A stretch of 64,000 bases of DNA, taken from the NCBI GenBank assembly GCA_903820085.1, contig CAIJGA010000020.1:1-64000 (forward strand). Direction: 5' to 3'. The notes beneath the pieces are model-generated. The model saw only the letters and a program-made list of their open reading frames with translations. It ran no database searches and had not been told where the DNA came from. This document shows positions 53,875-62,019 of this stretch, in pieces; position 1 is the stretch's first letter; every line of letters starts with the position of its first letter. Origin of the DNA: an uncultured Chlorobiaceae bacterium. Lineage in GTDB: Bacteria > Bacteroidota > Chlorobiia > Chlorobiales > Chlorobiaceae. Both the position numbers and the translations under genes were made by a program.

Positions 53875-54585
53875 GTGGGCGTGACAACAGCGATAATTCT
53901 AGCAGGTGGCTTGGGGTCAAGGCTCCGCACAACTGTGCCTGACTTGCCGAAGCCTATGGCGCCGATTGCAGGCCGCCCCTTTCTTGAACACCTGCTTGAT
54001 TACTGGATTATGCAAGGCATTGACCGATTTATACTCTCCGTTGGTTATCGGCATGAGATCATCATTGAATATTTTGGTAACAACTATAGAGGTGCGAAAC
54101 TTGATTACGTCATTGAGTCGAAACCACTCGGTACTGGGGGTGGCTTTTTGCTCGCGGCAGAAAAAATCGGAAAAGAAGAGTCGTTATTACTTTTGAACGG
54201 TGACACATATTTTGCGGTAAATCTGAAAGAGTTGGAGGAATTTGCTATGGCAAATGATGCTGACTGGTGTTTTTCTCTCTTCAGTACGAAGGAAGAGGGG
54301 CGGTATATGGGGATGGGGGTTTCGGCACAAGGCCAGGTCACTTCACTCCAGGCAGGGGCAACATTTCCGGGCCGCTTGGCAAACGGTGGCGTTTACTTGA
54401 TTCAGCCACGGGCATTATTAGGGCTCTCGTTTATTGCTGGAGACAAGGTATCCCTTGAAGATGATATTTTTACTGCCTTCATTGAAAAAGGTAAGCGCTT
54501 GTTCGGCTTTGCATGTTTAGGAGCTTTTATTGATATCGGTGTACCCAAAGACTATCATCGTGCACAAACCGTGTTGGCACTATAA
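53875..54585 (+). CDS. hddC: Sugar-1-phosphate nucleotidyltransferase, HddC-like
   Basis: This 236-residue enzyme has the nucleotide-binding loop IILAGGLGSRLRTTVPDLPKPMAPIAGRPFLEHLLDYW (8-45), GTGGGFLLAAEKIG and LLLNGDTYFAVNL. The pattern and the lack of a left-handed beta helix match HddC (D-glycero-alpha-D-manno-heptose 1-phosphate guanylyltransferase) and close relatives. The start is GTG 53875 just after the preceding stop. With the GHMP kinase and gmhA fragment it outlines the GDP-heptose pathway; the needed phosphatase GmhB is not in the window. Mannose- or hexose-1-P substrates cannot be excluded. Confidence 0.82.
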   Translation: MGVTTAIILAGGLGSRLRTTVPDLPKPMAPIAGRPFLEHLLDYWIMQGIDRFILSVGYRHEIIIEYFGNNYRGAKLDYVIESKPLGTGGGFLLAAEKIGKEESLLLLNGDTYFAVNLKELEEFAMANDADWCFSLFSTKEEGRYMGMGVSAQGQVTSLQAGATFPGRLANGGVYLIQPRALLGLSFIAGDKVSLEDDIFTAFIEKGKRLFGFACLGAFIDIGVPKDYHRAQTVLAL

Positions 54586-54599
54586 ATCAAGGGACGGTT

Positions 54600-54800
54600 A
54601 TGGATACAATTTCTCGCTTAAAGAAAAATATAGAGGCATCCATAAAGGCTAAAGAAGAGTTGCATGCCGACACAGAGGGTTTGTTGCTTTTTGCATGTGC
54701 TGTAGCAGTTGTTATGGACTGCTATAAAAGAGGAGGTAGAATATACATTGCCGGGAACGGCGGAACAGTCGCTGATGCTCTTAAAACATACGCGTTGTGA
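54600..54800 (+). pseudogene. gmhA: gmhA fragment (sedoheptulose 7-phosphate isomerase, N-terminal third)
   Basis: This 66-residue frame begins like GmhA/SIS-domain isomerases. It has a helical start (ISRLKKNIEASIKAKEELHADT), then CYKRGGRIYIAGNGGTVADALKTYAL, where GNGGTVADA equals the family's GNGGSAADAQH sugar-phosphate loop, and a stop immediately follows. A complete GmhA needs about 190 residues. In the +1 frame the next ~20 codons (LLKHTRCECVEVAMFGEQ) are also open and then stop at 54836, as if an internal deletion joined two pieces out of frame. No GmhA activity is expected, so the pathway would depend on another copy. Confidence 0.72.
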
Positions 54801-54860
54801 ATGTGTTGAAGTGGCGATGTTCGGCGAACAATAATTTTGATAAACACGATACAAAATAAA

Positions 54861-55799
54861 ATGATCTACAACATTCTCGTAACAGGCGGCGCAGGCTATC
54901 TCGGTTCAACTATGGTTCCAGATCTTCTCAATGCCGGTCACAAGGTGACGCTCCTCGACAACTTTGCCTTCAAGCAGGCAAGTCTTAATCACGTCTGTTA
55001 TCATCCAAATTTCTCGGTAGTCAAAGGTGATATTCGTATTGAAAGTGTTATTGCTCCACTTATAAAGAAGGCGGATGTCATTATTCCTCTTGCAGCACTT
55101 GTTGGTGCACCTCTTTGCAGTTTGGATCCTGTTGGCGCAACAACAATCAACCACGATGCCATAACGCTCATGCTGAAGCATCTTTCCAAAGAGCAGATTG
55201 TGCTCATGCCAACAACCAACAGTGCTTACGGAACAGGTGATGAAAACAATCACTGCACAGAAGAGTCTCCACTGCGTCCCATTTCACAATACGCAATTGA
55301 AAAGGTTGGAATTGAAAAAGAATTAATGGAACATCCGAATGCCATAAGTTTTCGTCTTGCAACAGTGTTCGGCATGTCACCCCGTATGCGCATTGACCTG
55401 CTCGTAAACGATTTTACTTATCGTGCCGTGAATGACCGTTTTGTTGTTCTCTTCGAAAGTCACTTCAAGCGTAACTATATCCATGTACGTGATGTGTCGC
55501 GTGCATTCCAGCATGCTTTGATTAACCATGACAAGATGAAAGGCCAAATATTTAATGTTGGACTTTCTGATGCGAATGTTTCCAAGAAAGAGCTTTGTGA
55601 GCATATACAGAAGCATATACCAAATTTTATTTTTCTAGAAGCCCCATTAGGAAAAGACCCAGATCAGCGAAATTACATCGTTTCCAATGCTAAGATTGAG
55701 GCTACAGGGTATAAGCCGGAATTTTCTCTTGATCGAGGGATAGAAGAGCTTATTAAGGGATATACCATGATAAAAAACTCTTTATACGGGAATGTTTAG
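54861..55799 (+). CDS. NAD(P)-dependent sugar epimerase/dehydratase (extended SDR)
   Basis: This ~312-residue extended short-chain dehydrogenase has the Rossmann motif ILVTGGAGYLGSTMV, VVKGDIR and the catalytic Tyr-x-x-x-Lys in SQYAIEKVGIEKEL, with TNSAYGTG carrying the Ser. FRLATVFGMSPRMRIDLLVNDF and RNYIHVRDVSRAF are typical of UDP/GDP-sugar epimerases and dehydratases. ATG 54861 is favoured over an in-frame TTG 24 bases upstream. It would act on the nucleotide sugar produced by the preceding genes; 4-keto formation or epimerisation are both possible. The next gene is 258 bases away across AT-rich DNA. Confidence 0.88.
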   Translation: MIYNILVTGGAGYLGSTMVPDLLNAGHKVTLLDNFAFKQASLNHVCYHPNFSVVKGDIRIESVIAPLIKKADVIIPLAALVGAPLCSLDPVGATTINHDAITLMLKHLSKEQIVLMPTTNSAYGTGDENNHCTEESPLRPISQYAIEKVGIEKELMEHPNAISFRLATVFGMSPRMRIDLLVNDFTYRAVNDRFVVLFESHFKRNYIHVRDVSRAFQHALINHDKMKGQIFNVGLSDANVSKKELCEHIQKHIPNFIFLEAPLGKDPDQRNYIVSNAKIEATGYKPEFSLDRGIEELIKGYTMIKNSLYGNV

Positions 55800-56057
55800 T
55801 CAAAGTTGGATTAAGTGCTCATCAAAAAGTAATTCCCTAATACATCCAAAAACCAGCCAAGTCATTGCGGAAATCTTACTTCGTGAGTTGTGGAATTTCT
55901 TGTCTTGAATTCCATCAATTTATATTACTAACTCGTTCTTATCCTACAGAATTATTTCTAGCGCTTGGCTTATAGTATAAAAAATATTTGCTTGCGCTAT
56001 AGTCGCAAACTTGAAACAATCTTAATCTTTAACGTAAAATAAAGTCAGAGCCTAATT

Positions 56058-57023
56058 ATGAAGGATTTTGTTTTTGATTTAGACAGAAAGTCTCCAGAAA
56101 TCCCTGCCATTTCAGTGATTTGTATTAATAAAAACCATTCTGATTATATTGAGGACACTATTTTATCTGTGCTATCACAAAATTATTCTGATTTTGAATT
56201 TATCATAGCCGATGGAGGGTCAGAAGACTCCTCATTAGATGTTATTAATAAGTATAAGTTCATTAGATTAGTTTCCGGGAAAGATTCGTCGCGAGGAGAG
56301 GGTTTAAATCGTGCATTGCAAGTTGCACGTGGTCGCTATGCGATGGTGACAACATCTACGGATGGATATTTATCACGAGAGTGGTTTAAGAGCGCAGCTT
56401 CTGTTTTGGACAAAGATCCCCAAATATCCTTGGTATTTGGCGCTAGTGTATCTATGAGCCATGACGGAGTATTAGGAGCCGTCACTTTTCCTAAAAAATT
56501 CCCGGTCTATCGGCCCCTAAAGAAAGAGAAATGGTCTTTAATGTGGCTTATGAAGGGGATATCAAAGTCCTATTATCCGGAGCTAAATTATTGCGTGCGA
56601 ATGGATATATTCCGGAAATTAATGGGGTCGAGCTCTGAGTTCCCGGAGTTAAACAAGATTGATCCTATTTTGAGATTTCATTTTGAATTTAATAGATTAG
56701 GCTATATTCCATATTATCTCCCAATATTGGCCAATTATGGGCGGACTCATAATAATCAAGAACAATATAGCGAAAGCAATAACAGTTTTGTACGTATCTA
56801 TGATAAATCATGGAAAAAGTATCGCAAATCAATAGTCTTAGGACATTCTGTACACTGTATTCGAGAATCCGGCGGGAAGATTATTACCCAAGGTCGTCAA
56901 CATCCCCGACTGATGCGAATCTGCTTGATTTGGGATATGTTCATAATTAAACCGTTGGTTATAAACCCTATTATTTATACTAAATGGCTTCTTAAAAAGG
57001 TTTTTCGTTTGTTTAAGCGTTAA
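56058..57023 (+). CDS. Family 2 glycosyltransferase
   Basis: This 321-residue GT-A enzyme has ISVICINKNHSDYIEDTILSVLSQNYSDFEFIIADGGSEDSS and RGEGLNRALQVARGRYAMVTTSTDGYLS, the latter holding the acidic metal site (usual DxD replaced by STDG). Its C-terminus is basic with no membrane helix. It is preceded by 258 bases of AT-rich, gene-free sequence and is much more AT-rich than the epimerase before it, so it probably entered the locus separately. Acceptor unknown. Confidence 0.88.
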   Translation: MKDFVFDLDRKSPEIPAISVICINKNHSDYIEDTILSVLSQNYSDFEFIIADGGSEDSSLDVINKYKFIRLVSGKDSSRGEGLNRALQVARGRYAMVTTSTDGYLSREWFKSAASVLDKDPQISLVFGASVSMSHDGVLGAVTFPKKFPVYRPLKKEKWSLMWLMKGISKSYYPELNYCVRMDIFRKLMGSSSEFPELNKIDPILRFHFEFNRLGYIPYYLPILANYGRTHNNQEQYSESNNSFVRIYDKSWKKYRKSIVLGHSVHCIRESGGKIITQGRQHPRLMRICLIWDMFIIKPLVINPIIYTKWLLKKVFRLFKR

Positions 57024-57131
57024 TTTAAGCTGCTACTTCAAAATGAGTTTGCGAGCGACAATCAATTTTGAAAATTATTATTATCTTTTTAGACAGGACC
57101 GTTTAATTCATTAAACCCTAATGGGCTTTAT

Positions 57132-57926
57132 ATGCGACTTAAGGAATTCATGGTCAAACTTCACTGGCTCCTTTCTAGCCAATTCGGTCTTGATTTTCAA
57201 ATCTTCTTGCGTTCAATTCGCGGTTTGCCTTTTTATATAAGTGACCTGACTGTATTCCGTAAAGGTTTCATAGGTACCATGAAGTTCAAGCCTTGTCTGC
57301 ATGATCGCTGTGAAGAAGGCGGTGCGACCAAGAGTGAATACTTCTGGCAAGACCTGCTGGTGGCACGTGCCATTCATGCGGCAAAGCCCATCAAGCATGT
57401 AGATATCGGTTCGAGGGTGGACGGTTTCGTGGCGCATGTGGCAAGCTTTAGAGACATCGAAGTTTTTGATGTGCGACCCATCAGTACAGCAGTGCCGGGT
57501 GTAGTATTTCGGCAGGCTGATCTGAGTAATTCAGCCTCATTGCCGGCTAATACAGGAGGGGGGTATTGTGACTCGCTTTCCTGCCTGCATGCTATCGAAC
57601 ACTTTGGGCTGGGTCGGTATGGCGATCCGGTCAACCCTCAAGGCTATCAGCGCGGCATTGCCAATATGGCGCAATTACTGCAACCGGGTGGCACATTTTA
57701 CCTATCAACGCCTATTGGACAGGAGCGTGTTGAGTTCAACGCCAACTGGGTGTTTGATCCGCGCAGCATCGTGCGCTGTGCCAAGGCCGCTGACCTGACG
57801 CTGCAAAAACTGACTGTTATCACTTCTGAGTACCGTCAGCAAGAATCAGCATTCGATGATTCCACACTTGCTAATCTGGCATTGCAGCACTACCAACTTG
57901 GTCTTTTTATTTTTACAAAAAACTAA
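57132..57926 (+). CDS. DUF268 family protein (methyltransferase-like)
   Basis: This 264-residue soluble protein fits the DUF268 pattern: KHVDIGSRVDGFVAHVASF near 96, CDSLSCLHAIEHFGLGRYGDPVNP near 148, and AQLLQPGGTFYLSTPIGQERVEFNANWVFDP. The VDIGSR glycine-poor motif and AIEHFGLGRYGDP resemble a methyltransferase fold with altered SAM loop. It sits directly before a standard methyltransferase gene (3-base gap), a pairing that hints they act on the same sugar. Exact reaction unknown. The +1 region GC is higher than that of the GT2 gene before it. Confidence 0.8.
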   Translation: MRLKEFMVKLHWLLSSQFGLDFQIFLRSIRGLPFYISDLTVFRKGFIGTMKFKPCLHDRCEEGGATKSEYFWQDLLVARAIHAAKPIKHVDIGSRVDGFVAHVASFRDIEVFDVRPISTAVPGVVFRQADLSNSASLPANTGGGYCDSLSCLHAIEHFGLGRYGDPVNPQGYQRGIANMAQLLQPGGTFYLSTPIGQERVEFNANWVFDPRSIVRCAKAADLTLQKLTVITSEYRQQESAFDDSTLANLALQHYQLGLFIFTKN

Positions 57927-57929
57927 TTC

Positions 57930-58619
57930 ATGTTCAATAAAAATATCAATGAACTCAATAGACAGAAATGGCTGAAGAAGACTTTAGCGGATATACCGCA
58001 AGGTTTGCGCATTCTTGACGCTGGAGCAGGAGAACTGAAAAATCAGAAGCTCTGTGGTCACCTGCACTATACCAGTCAAGATTTTAACCAATATACGGGG
58101 AGGGGGCTGGCAGAGGGATTGCAAACCGGTCGGTGGGACACCAGTCGCATTGACTTGGTCAGTGATATCACGGCAATTCCCGCACCAAATGGCAGTTTCG
58201 ATGCCATTCTCTGTAGCGAAGTTCTTGAACACATCCCGGAACCAACCCATGCGCTCGATGAATTTCTGCGGCTCCTCAAACCTGGAGGGATGTTGATTCT
58301 TACAGCACCGTTTGCATCATTGGTTCATATGGCTCCTTATCATTATTGTACCGGATTTTCCCGTTACTGGTATGAGCATCATCTCACCTGTCGTGGATTT
58401 AAAATTAAGGAACTTACCCCCAACGGGGATTGGTTCGCGTACACCGAGCAGGAAATAACCCGCCTTGGCGGTCTGGAGCGCCAAGGCGGCAACTGGAGTT
58501 GGCCTTTCGCTTATGCTTATTCGCTGTTGGGTGTGCTTTATTTCAAACTTAGAAGCAAAAATCGAGCTGAAGATTTGGCTTGTTTTGGCTGGCATTGTGT
58601 GGCGGAGAAATGCCAGTAA
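57930..58619 (+). CDS. Class I SAM methyltransferase
   Basis: This 229-residue enzyme has SAM motif I LRILDAGAGELKNQ (~28), then IDLVSDITAIPAPNGSFDAILCSEVLEHIPEPTHAL and LKPGGMLILTAPFASLVHMAPYHYC. The family is Methyltransf_11-like, commonly modifying sugar hydroxyls or carboxyls in surface polysaccharides. It starts 3 bases after DUF268. The C-terminal Trp/Tyr-rich part (GGNWSWPFAYAYSLLG) is unusual and may contact lipid or sugar. Substrate not predictable. Confidence 0.88.
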   Translation: MFNKNINELNRQKWLKKTLADIPQGLRILDAGAGELKNQKLCGHLHYTSQDFNQYTGRGLAEGLQTGRWDTSRIDLVSDITAIPAPNGSFDAILCSEVLEHIPEPTHALDEFLRLLKPGGMLILTAPFASLVHMAPYHYCTGFSRYWYEHHLTCRGFKIKELTPNGDWFAYTEQEITRLGGLERQGGNWSWPFAYAYSLLGVLYFKLRSKNRAEDLACFGWHCVAEKCQ

Positions 58620-58765
58620 TATTGTAACAATGATGCCGTTGAATAATCAGGAAACCATAAATGAAAAATACAATTAAATCTATTATCTAACGATTATGAG
58701 GCTGTTGTGTGGGTTATTATAGTGCGGGAATTACCGGATCAAATGATATCTCCAATTTTTTTTAG

Positions 58766-59875
58766 ATGAGCTCTAAAATACCCGAAACCGTATTTTTTAT
58801 ATACATAACTATTCTTGGATGCGCAAGTATATTTGCTTTCTATTCGCGGATATCCAAAGGGCTTAATAAGTTATTGTATTTATCCTTAAGTATTCCGCTA
58901 ATACTATTTACGGCATTTCGCCCTATGGGGTTAATGCGTGATGATAGTTGGTATGCAATGACTATACCTGCAATACAATCTTATTCTTTAACTGAAAAGG
59001 TTTTTTCTCTTAGAGACCCTCTGTGGTATTTGATGGCTTATTTGATAACCAAAATATCTGAAAACGTCGAGGTGCTTTTATATTTCGCAGGGGCGATTCT
59101 TTTTGTCAAATTACTGATTTTGTATAAAACAGCAGGCACAAATAGACTGCTGGCGCTATTTGTGTACGCTTGCGTTTTTTGGCAATTGCATGATTTGACC
59201 CAATTTCGTGTAAGTATTAGTGTGTTGATGTTTATGATGTTTTTTTATTTTATCAAATTTGATAGAATGAAAACTGCCAAGTCGTTTTTAGTTTTGTCTG
59301 CTTTTTTTCATAGTCAAGCCTTGCTAAACTTTCTTTTTCTTATTAATACCAGGGTTATAAAAAAAAAATTGTTTACAATAATGGTTTGCTGTTTTTTATT
59401 AGCGACTGCAATTGGCCTTATAGTTAATAGTTATATGATTAAGTTATTGAGTTTTTTTGCTTTCGGTGATGAAAATTCTAATCAAATTGCACGTACATTA
59501 AATGCATACCAACAATTTCTTGCCCAAGGAGTTTACTCAAACACATTGAGATTGCCTTTAATACTGCTTTCTTCCTCAATTATTTATTTGTTTGTAATTA
59601 ATGCTATTGATAAAATAATATACTTGCAGCCTATTAACCAGCAAGCGGTTAAGTCAATAATTTTTGCGGTAATGTTATCTTGGCTGTTCGCATCTATTTC
59701 CGATATACAGGTAAGGTTTTATGAATACTATTTTGTTGGTGGATTATTTTTAATTGAGAGTGTTAAAAGCAGGGTTGCTTATAACTCGTATTTAATGCTG
59801 GCAATTCTGTATTTTGCTAAACTAAATATATTATGGAATGTATGGGATATAGATATGCTTAATTCTTTGTTTTAA
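58766..59875 (+). CDS. EpsG/Wzy-like polysaccharide polymerase
   Basis: This 369-residue protein has about nine to ten helices and the EpsG-family hallmark FTAFRPMGLMRDDSWYAMTIPAIQSY, where the family has R-x-x-x-x-x-D-x-x-x-Y. Other segments are FWQLHDLTQFRVSISVLMFMMFFYFIK and FFHSQALLNFLFLI. EpsG proteins polymerise lipid-linked repeat units at the periplasmic face and serve as Wzy. The gene is strongly AT-rich compared with neighbours on both sides, suggesting separate origin. Assignment as polymerase is family-based. Confidence 0.75.
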   Translation: MSSKIPETVFFIYITILGCASIFAFYSRISKGLNKLLYLSLSIPLILFTAFRPMGLMRDDSWYAMTIPAIQSYSLTEKVFSLRDPLWYLMAYLITKISENVEVLLYFAGAILFVKLLILYKTAGTNRLLALFVYACVFWQLHDLTQFRVSISVLMFMMFFYFIKFDRMKTAKSFLVLSAFFHSQALLNFLFLINTRVIKKKLFTIMVCCFLLATAIGLIVNSYMIKLLSFFAFGDENSNQIARTLNAYQQFLAQGVYSNTLRLPLILLSSSIIYLFVINAIDKIIYLQPINQQAVKSIIFAVMLSWLFASISDIQVRFYEYYFVGGLFLIESVKSRVAYNSYLMLAILYFAKLNILWNVWDIDMLNSLF

Positions 59876-59907
59876 GGATATTACTGAAGTTATGGTCTGC
59901 TACGTAT

Positions 59908-60840
59908 GTGCCCAAATACAAGATTGAAATGAGCCAAAGTTTGCATCCAGCACCACCAAAAATAATTTGCCGTATCTTTGGCGGTCTTGGTAACCAGTTG
60001 TTTTGCTACGCTTCTGCGCGTCGGTTGGCACTGACCAATAATGCCGAACTGGTAGTTGATGATGTTAGTGGTTTTGCGTATGACGATATTTACCAACGTC
60101 ACTACCAGCTCGATCACTTCAATATTACTTGCAGAAAGGCCACTGCGACGGAGCGTCTGGAGCCCTTCTCTCGTGTGCGGCGCTACTTAAAGCGCAAATG
60201 GAGCCAGCGTCTGACTTTTGCGCGACGCACTTACCAGATGCAAGAGGGTATCGACTTTGACCCGCGCATGCTGCACTTTAAGCCGCAAGGCACCGTCTAT
60301 CTGGAGGGATATTGGCAAAGCGAAGATTACTTTAAGGATGTGGCGAATACGCTGCGCCAGGAGCTCAAAATCAAACAGCCTCCCGATGTGACCAATTTTG
60401 CTATGGCAGCACATATACGAAGTTGCAAGGCGGTGGCGGTGCATGTGCGCTTTTTTGATAATCCTCTGGCTAGCGGCATCAACAACGCCCCGGGCGATTA
60501 TTACAGCCGCGCCGTTGAAACCATGGAGCGCCTTGTGCCGCATGCACATTACTTTATCTTCTCCGACCAGCCCGATTCCGCCCGTGCCCGTATCCCCTTG
60601 CCCGACGTTCGTGTTACGCTGGTGAAGCATAACCAAGGCGATGAACACGCATACGCCGACTTGTGGCTGATGACACTCTGCCAGCACTTCATCATCGCGA
60701 ACAGCACCTTCAGTTGGTGGGGCGCTTGGCTGGCAGCCCAACCAGCCAAGCAGGTAATAGCACCCGGGTTTGAAATGCGCCAAGGCAAAATGTGGTGGGG
60801 CTTTAAAGGGTTATTGCCGCAAGAGTGGATTAAGTTATGA
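59908..60840 (+). CDS. Alpha-1,2-fucosyltransferase-like, GT11 family
   Basis: This 310-residue GT-B enzyme has the GT11 start CRIFGGLGNQLFCYASARRLAL, the GDP-Fuc binding segment VAVHVRFFDNPLASGINNAPGDYYSRAVE (motif H-x-R) and the C-terminal DLWLMTLCQHFIIANSTFSWWGAWLA. A GDP-sugar donor fits the GDP-sugar-making genes upstream, although a GDP-fucose synthase is not present here. The start is GTG 59908; ATG 59929 is an alternative. Its GC content is clearly above the polymerase gene before it and the CgeB-like gene after it. Confidence 0.88.
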   Translation: MPKYKIEMSQSLHPAPPKIICRIFGGLGNQLFCYASARRLALTNNAELVVDDVSGFAYDDIYQRHYQLDHFNITCRKATATERLEPFSRVRRYLKRKWSQRLTFARRTYQMQEGIDFDPRMLHFKPQGTVYLEGYWQSEDYFKDVANTLRQELKIKQPPDVTNFAMAAHIRSCKAVAVHVRFFDNPLASGINNAPGDYYSRAVETMERLVPHAHYFIFSDQPDSARARIPLPDVRVTLVKHNQGDEHAYADLWLMTLCQHFIIANSTFSWWGAWLAAQPAKQVIAPGFEMRQGKMWWGFKGLLPQEWIKL

Positions 60841-60853
60841 AGATGCAATCAAG

Positions 60854-61906
60854 ATGAAAATATTAGTGGTGGGGGATGGGCATTCAGCAATCCATGAGGT
60901 GGCAGTGGTTGATGCTTTCAAAAAGTTGGGTCACCAAGTTGAAGCGTTTTATTGGCAGAACTACTTCAATTCGCAAAACTCTGTGGAGCGCCTGTGGCAG
61001 CGTATTCAAAACAAGTTTCTTATCGGCCCAACCCTAAACGAAGTAAATACAGGCTTACTTAATACCGCAGAAAAGTTTAATCCAAAGCTGATATTTATTT
61101 ATCGCGGCACGCATATCTACCCGGAGACAATCACAGCGATTAAGCAAAAGCTTCCCGACTGCGTGGTGTACGGCTATAACAATGACGATCCCTTTGCCGA
61201 TGGTCACCCCACTTGGCTTTGGCGACACTTTGTTAAAAGTTTGCCGAAGTATGATATGGTTTTTGCATTTCGAAAACATAATATCGCAGAATATTTTGTG
61301 TATGGTGCACAAAAAGTTGAGCTTTTAATGCATTGGTTTATACCGGAAGTTCATAAACAAAAAACACAAGACAAGCTGAATAAAAAAATATACGATGTGG
61401 TTTTTGTTGGTCATTATGAAAATGATGATAGAGTAAACTACTTAAAAAAAATTGCTGAGAGTAAGTATATGTTTGGTCTTTTTGGCCCCGATTGGTCATT
61501 GTCTCCTAAATATGATTGGTTAAATGAGTATCAACCCGTACTGCCGGTCCGAGGTGACTTATATCGTGAAACAATATGTTCTTCTAATATTGCGCTTTGT
61601 TTTTTCTCTAAGCTAAATCGAGATACTTACACAACACGTTGTTTTGAAATTCCTGCTATGGGTGTTTTTATGCTTTCCCAACACTCTGAAGATTTAGAAG
61701 GTTTATTTGAGGATGGGGTTGACGCGGTATTCTTTCGGAATCCGGATGATATGATGGAAAAGATAGACTACTACACACGTAATAATAAGTTACGGGAGCA
61801 AATTGCCGTGAGCGGTATGAACCGGGTCATCCGTGATAAACATGATATTATTTCTCGTATGGATTATGTTCTAAGTTTTATTGAAAAGGCAAGAGATAAA
61901 AAATGA
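60854..61906 (+). CDS. CgeB-like GT-B glycosyltransferase
   Basis: This ~350-residue protein starts MKILVVGDGHSAIHEVAVVDAFKKLGHQVEAFYW. Like CgeB/maturation-type glycosyltransferases it has YDVVFVGHYENDDRVNYLKKIAES and the late CFEIPAMGVFMLSQHSEDLEGLFEDGVDAVFFRNPDDMMEKIDYYTRN, the nucleotide-sugar-binding and terminal capping region. ATG 60854 is chosen; earlier frames overlap the GT11 gene. The distal half is AT-rich. The stop overlaps the ATG of a tiny gene (ATGA). Confidence 0.83.
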   Translation: MKILVVGDGHSAIHEVAVVDAFKKLGHQVEAFYWQNYFNSQNSVERLWQRIQNKFLIGPTLNEVNTGLLNTAEKFNPKLIFIYRGTHIYPETITAIKQKLPDCVVYGYNNDDPFADGHPTWLWRHFVKSLPKYDMVFAFRKHNIAEYFVYGAQKVELLMHWFIPEVHKQKTQDKLNKKIYDVVFVGHYENDDRVNYLKKIAESKYMFGLFGPDWSLSPKYDWLNEYQPVLPVRGDLYRETICSSNIALCFFSKLNRDTYTTRCFEIPAMGVFMLSQHSEDLEGLFEDGVDAVFFRNPDDMMEKIDYYTRNNKLREQIAVSGMNRVIRDKHDIISRMDYVLSFIEKARDKK

Positions 61907-62019
61907 ACATACTAAAGGAAAAAATAGCTTGGTCGCTTCGTCGAATTCTCTTGAATAATGCCCAATACAAAACAGAACGTAATATTTTCCAAATGAATTC
62001 AAATATGAGCTTTTATTGA
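61903..62019 (+). CDS. 38-residue micro-protein or gene remnant between two glycosyltransferases
   Basis: This short open frame encodes MNILKEKIAWSLRRILLNNA... ending NMSFY. It is coupled to both neighbours: its ATG overlaps the previous TGA (ATGA), and its TGA overlaps the next ATG (TGATG). The first half is amphipathic and basic (KEKIAWSLRRILL) and could lie along the membrane. No family is recognised. It may be a true micro-gene, or the residue of a deleted transferase whose ends were kept in register. Confidence 0.45.
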   Translation: MNILKEKIAWSLRRILLNNAQYKTERNIFQMNSNMSFY

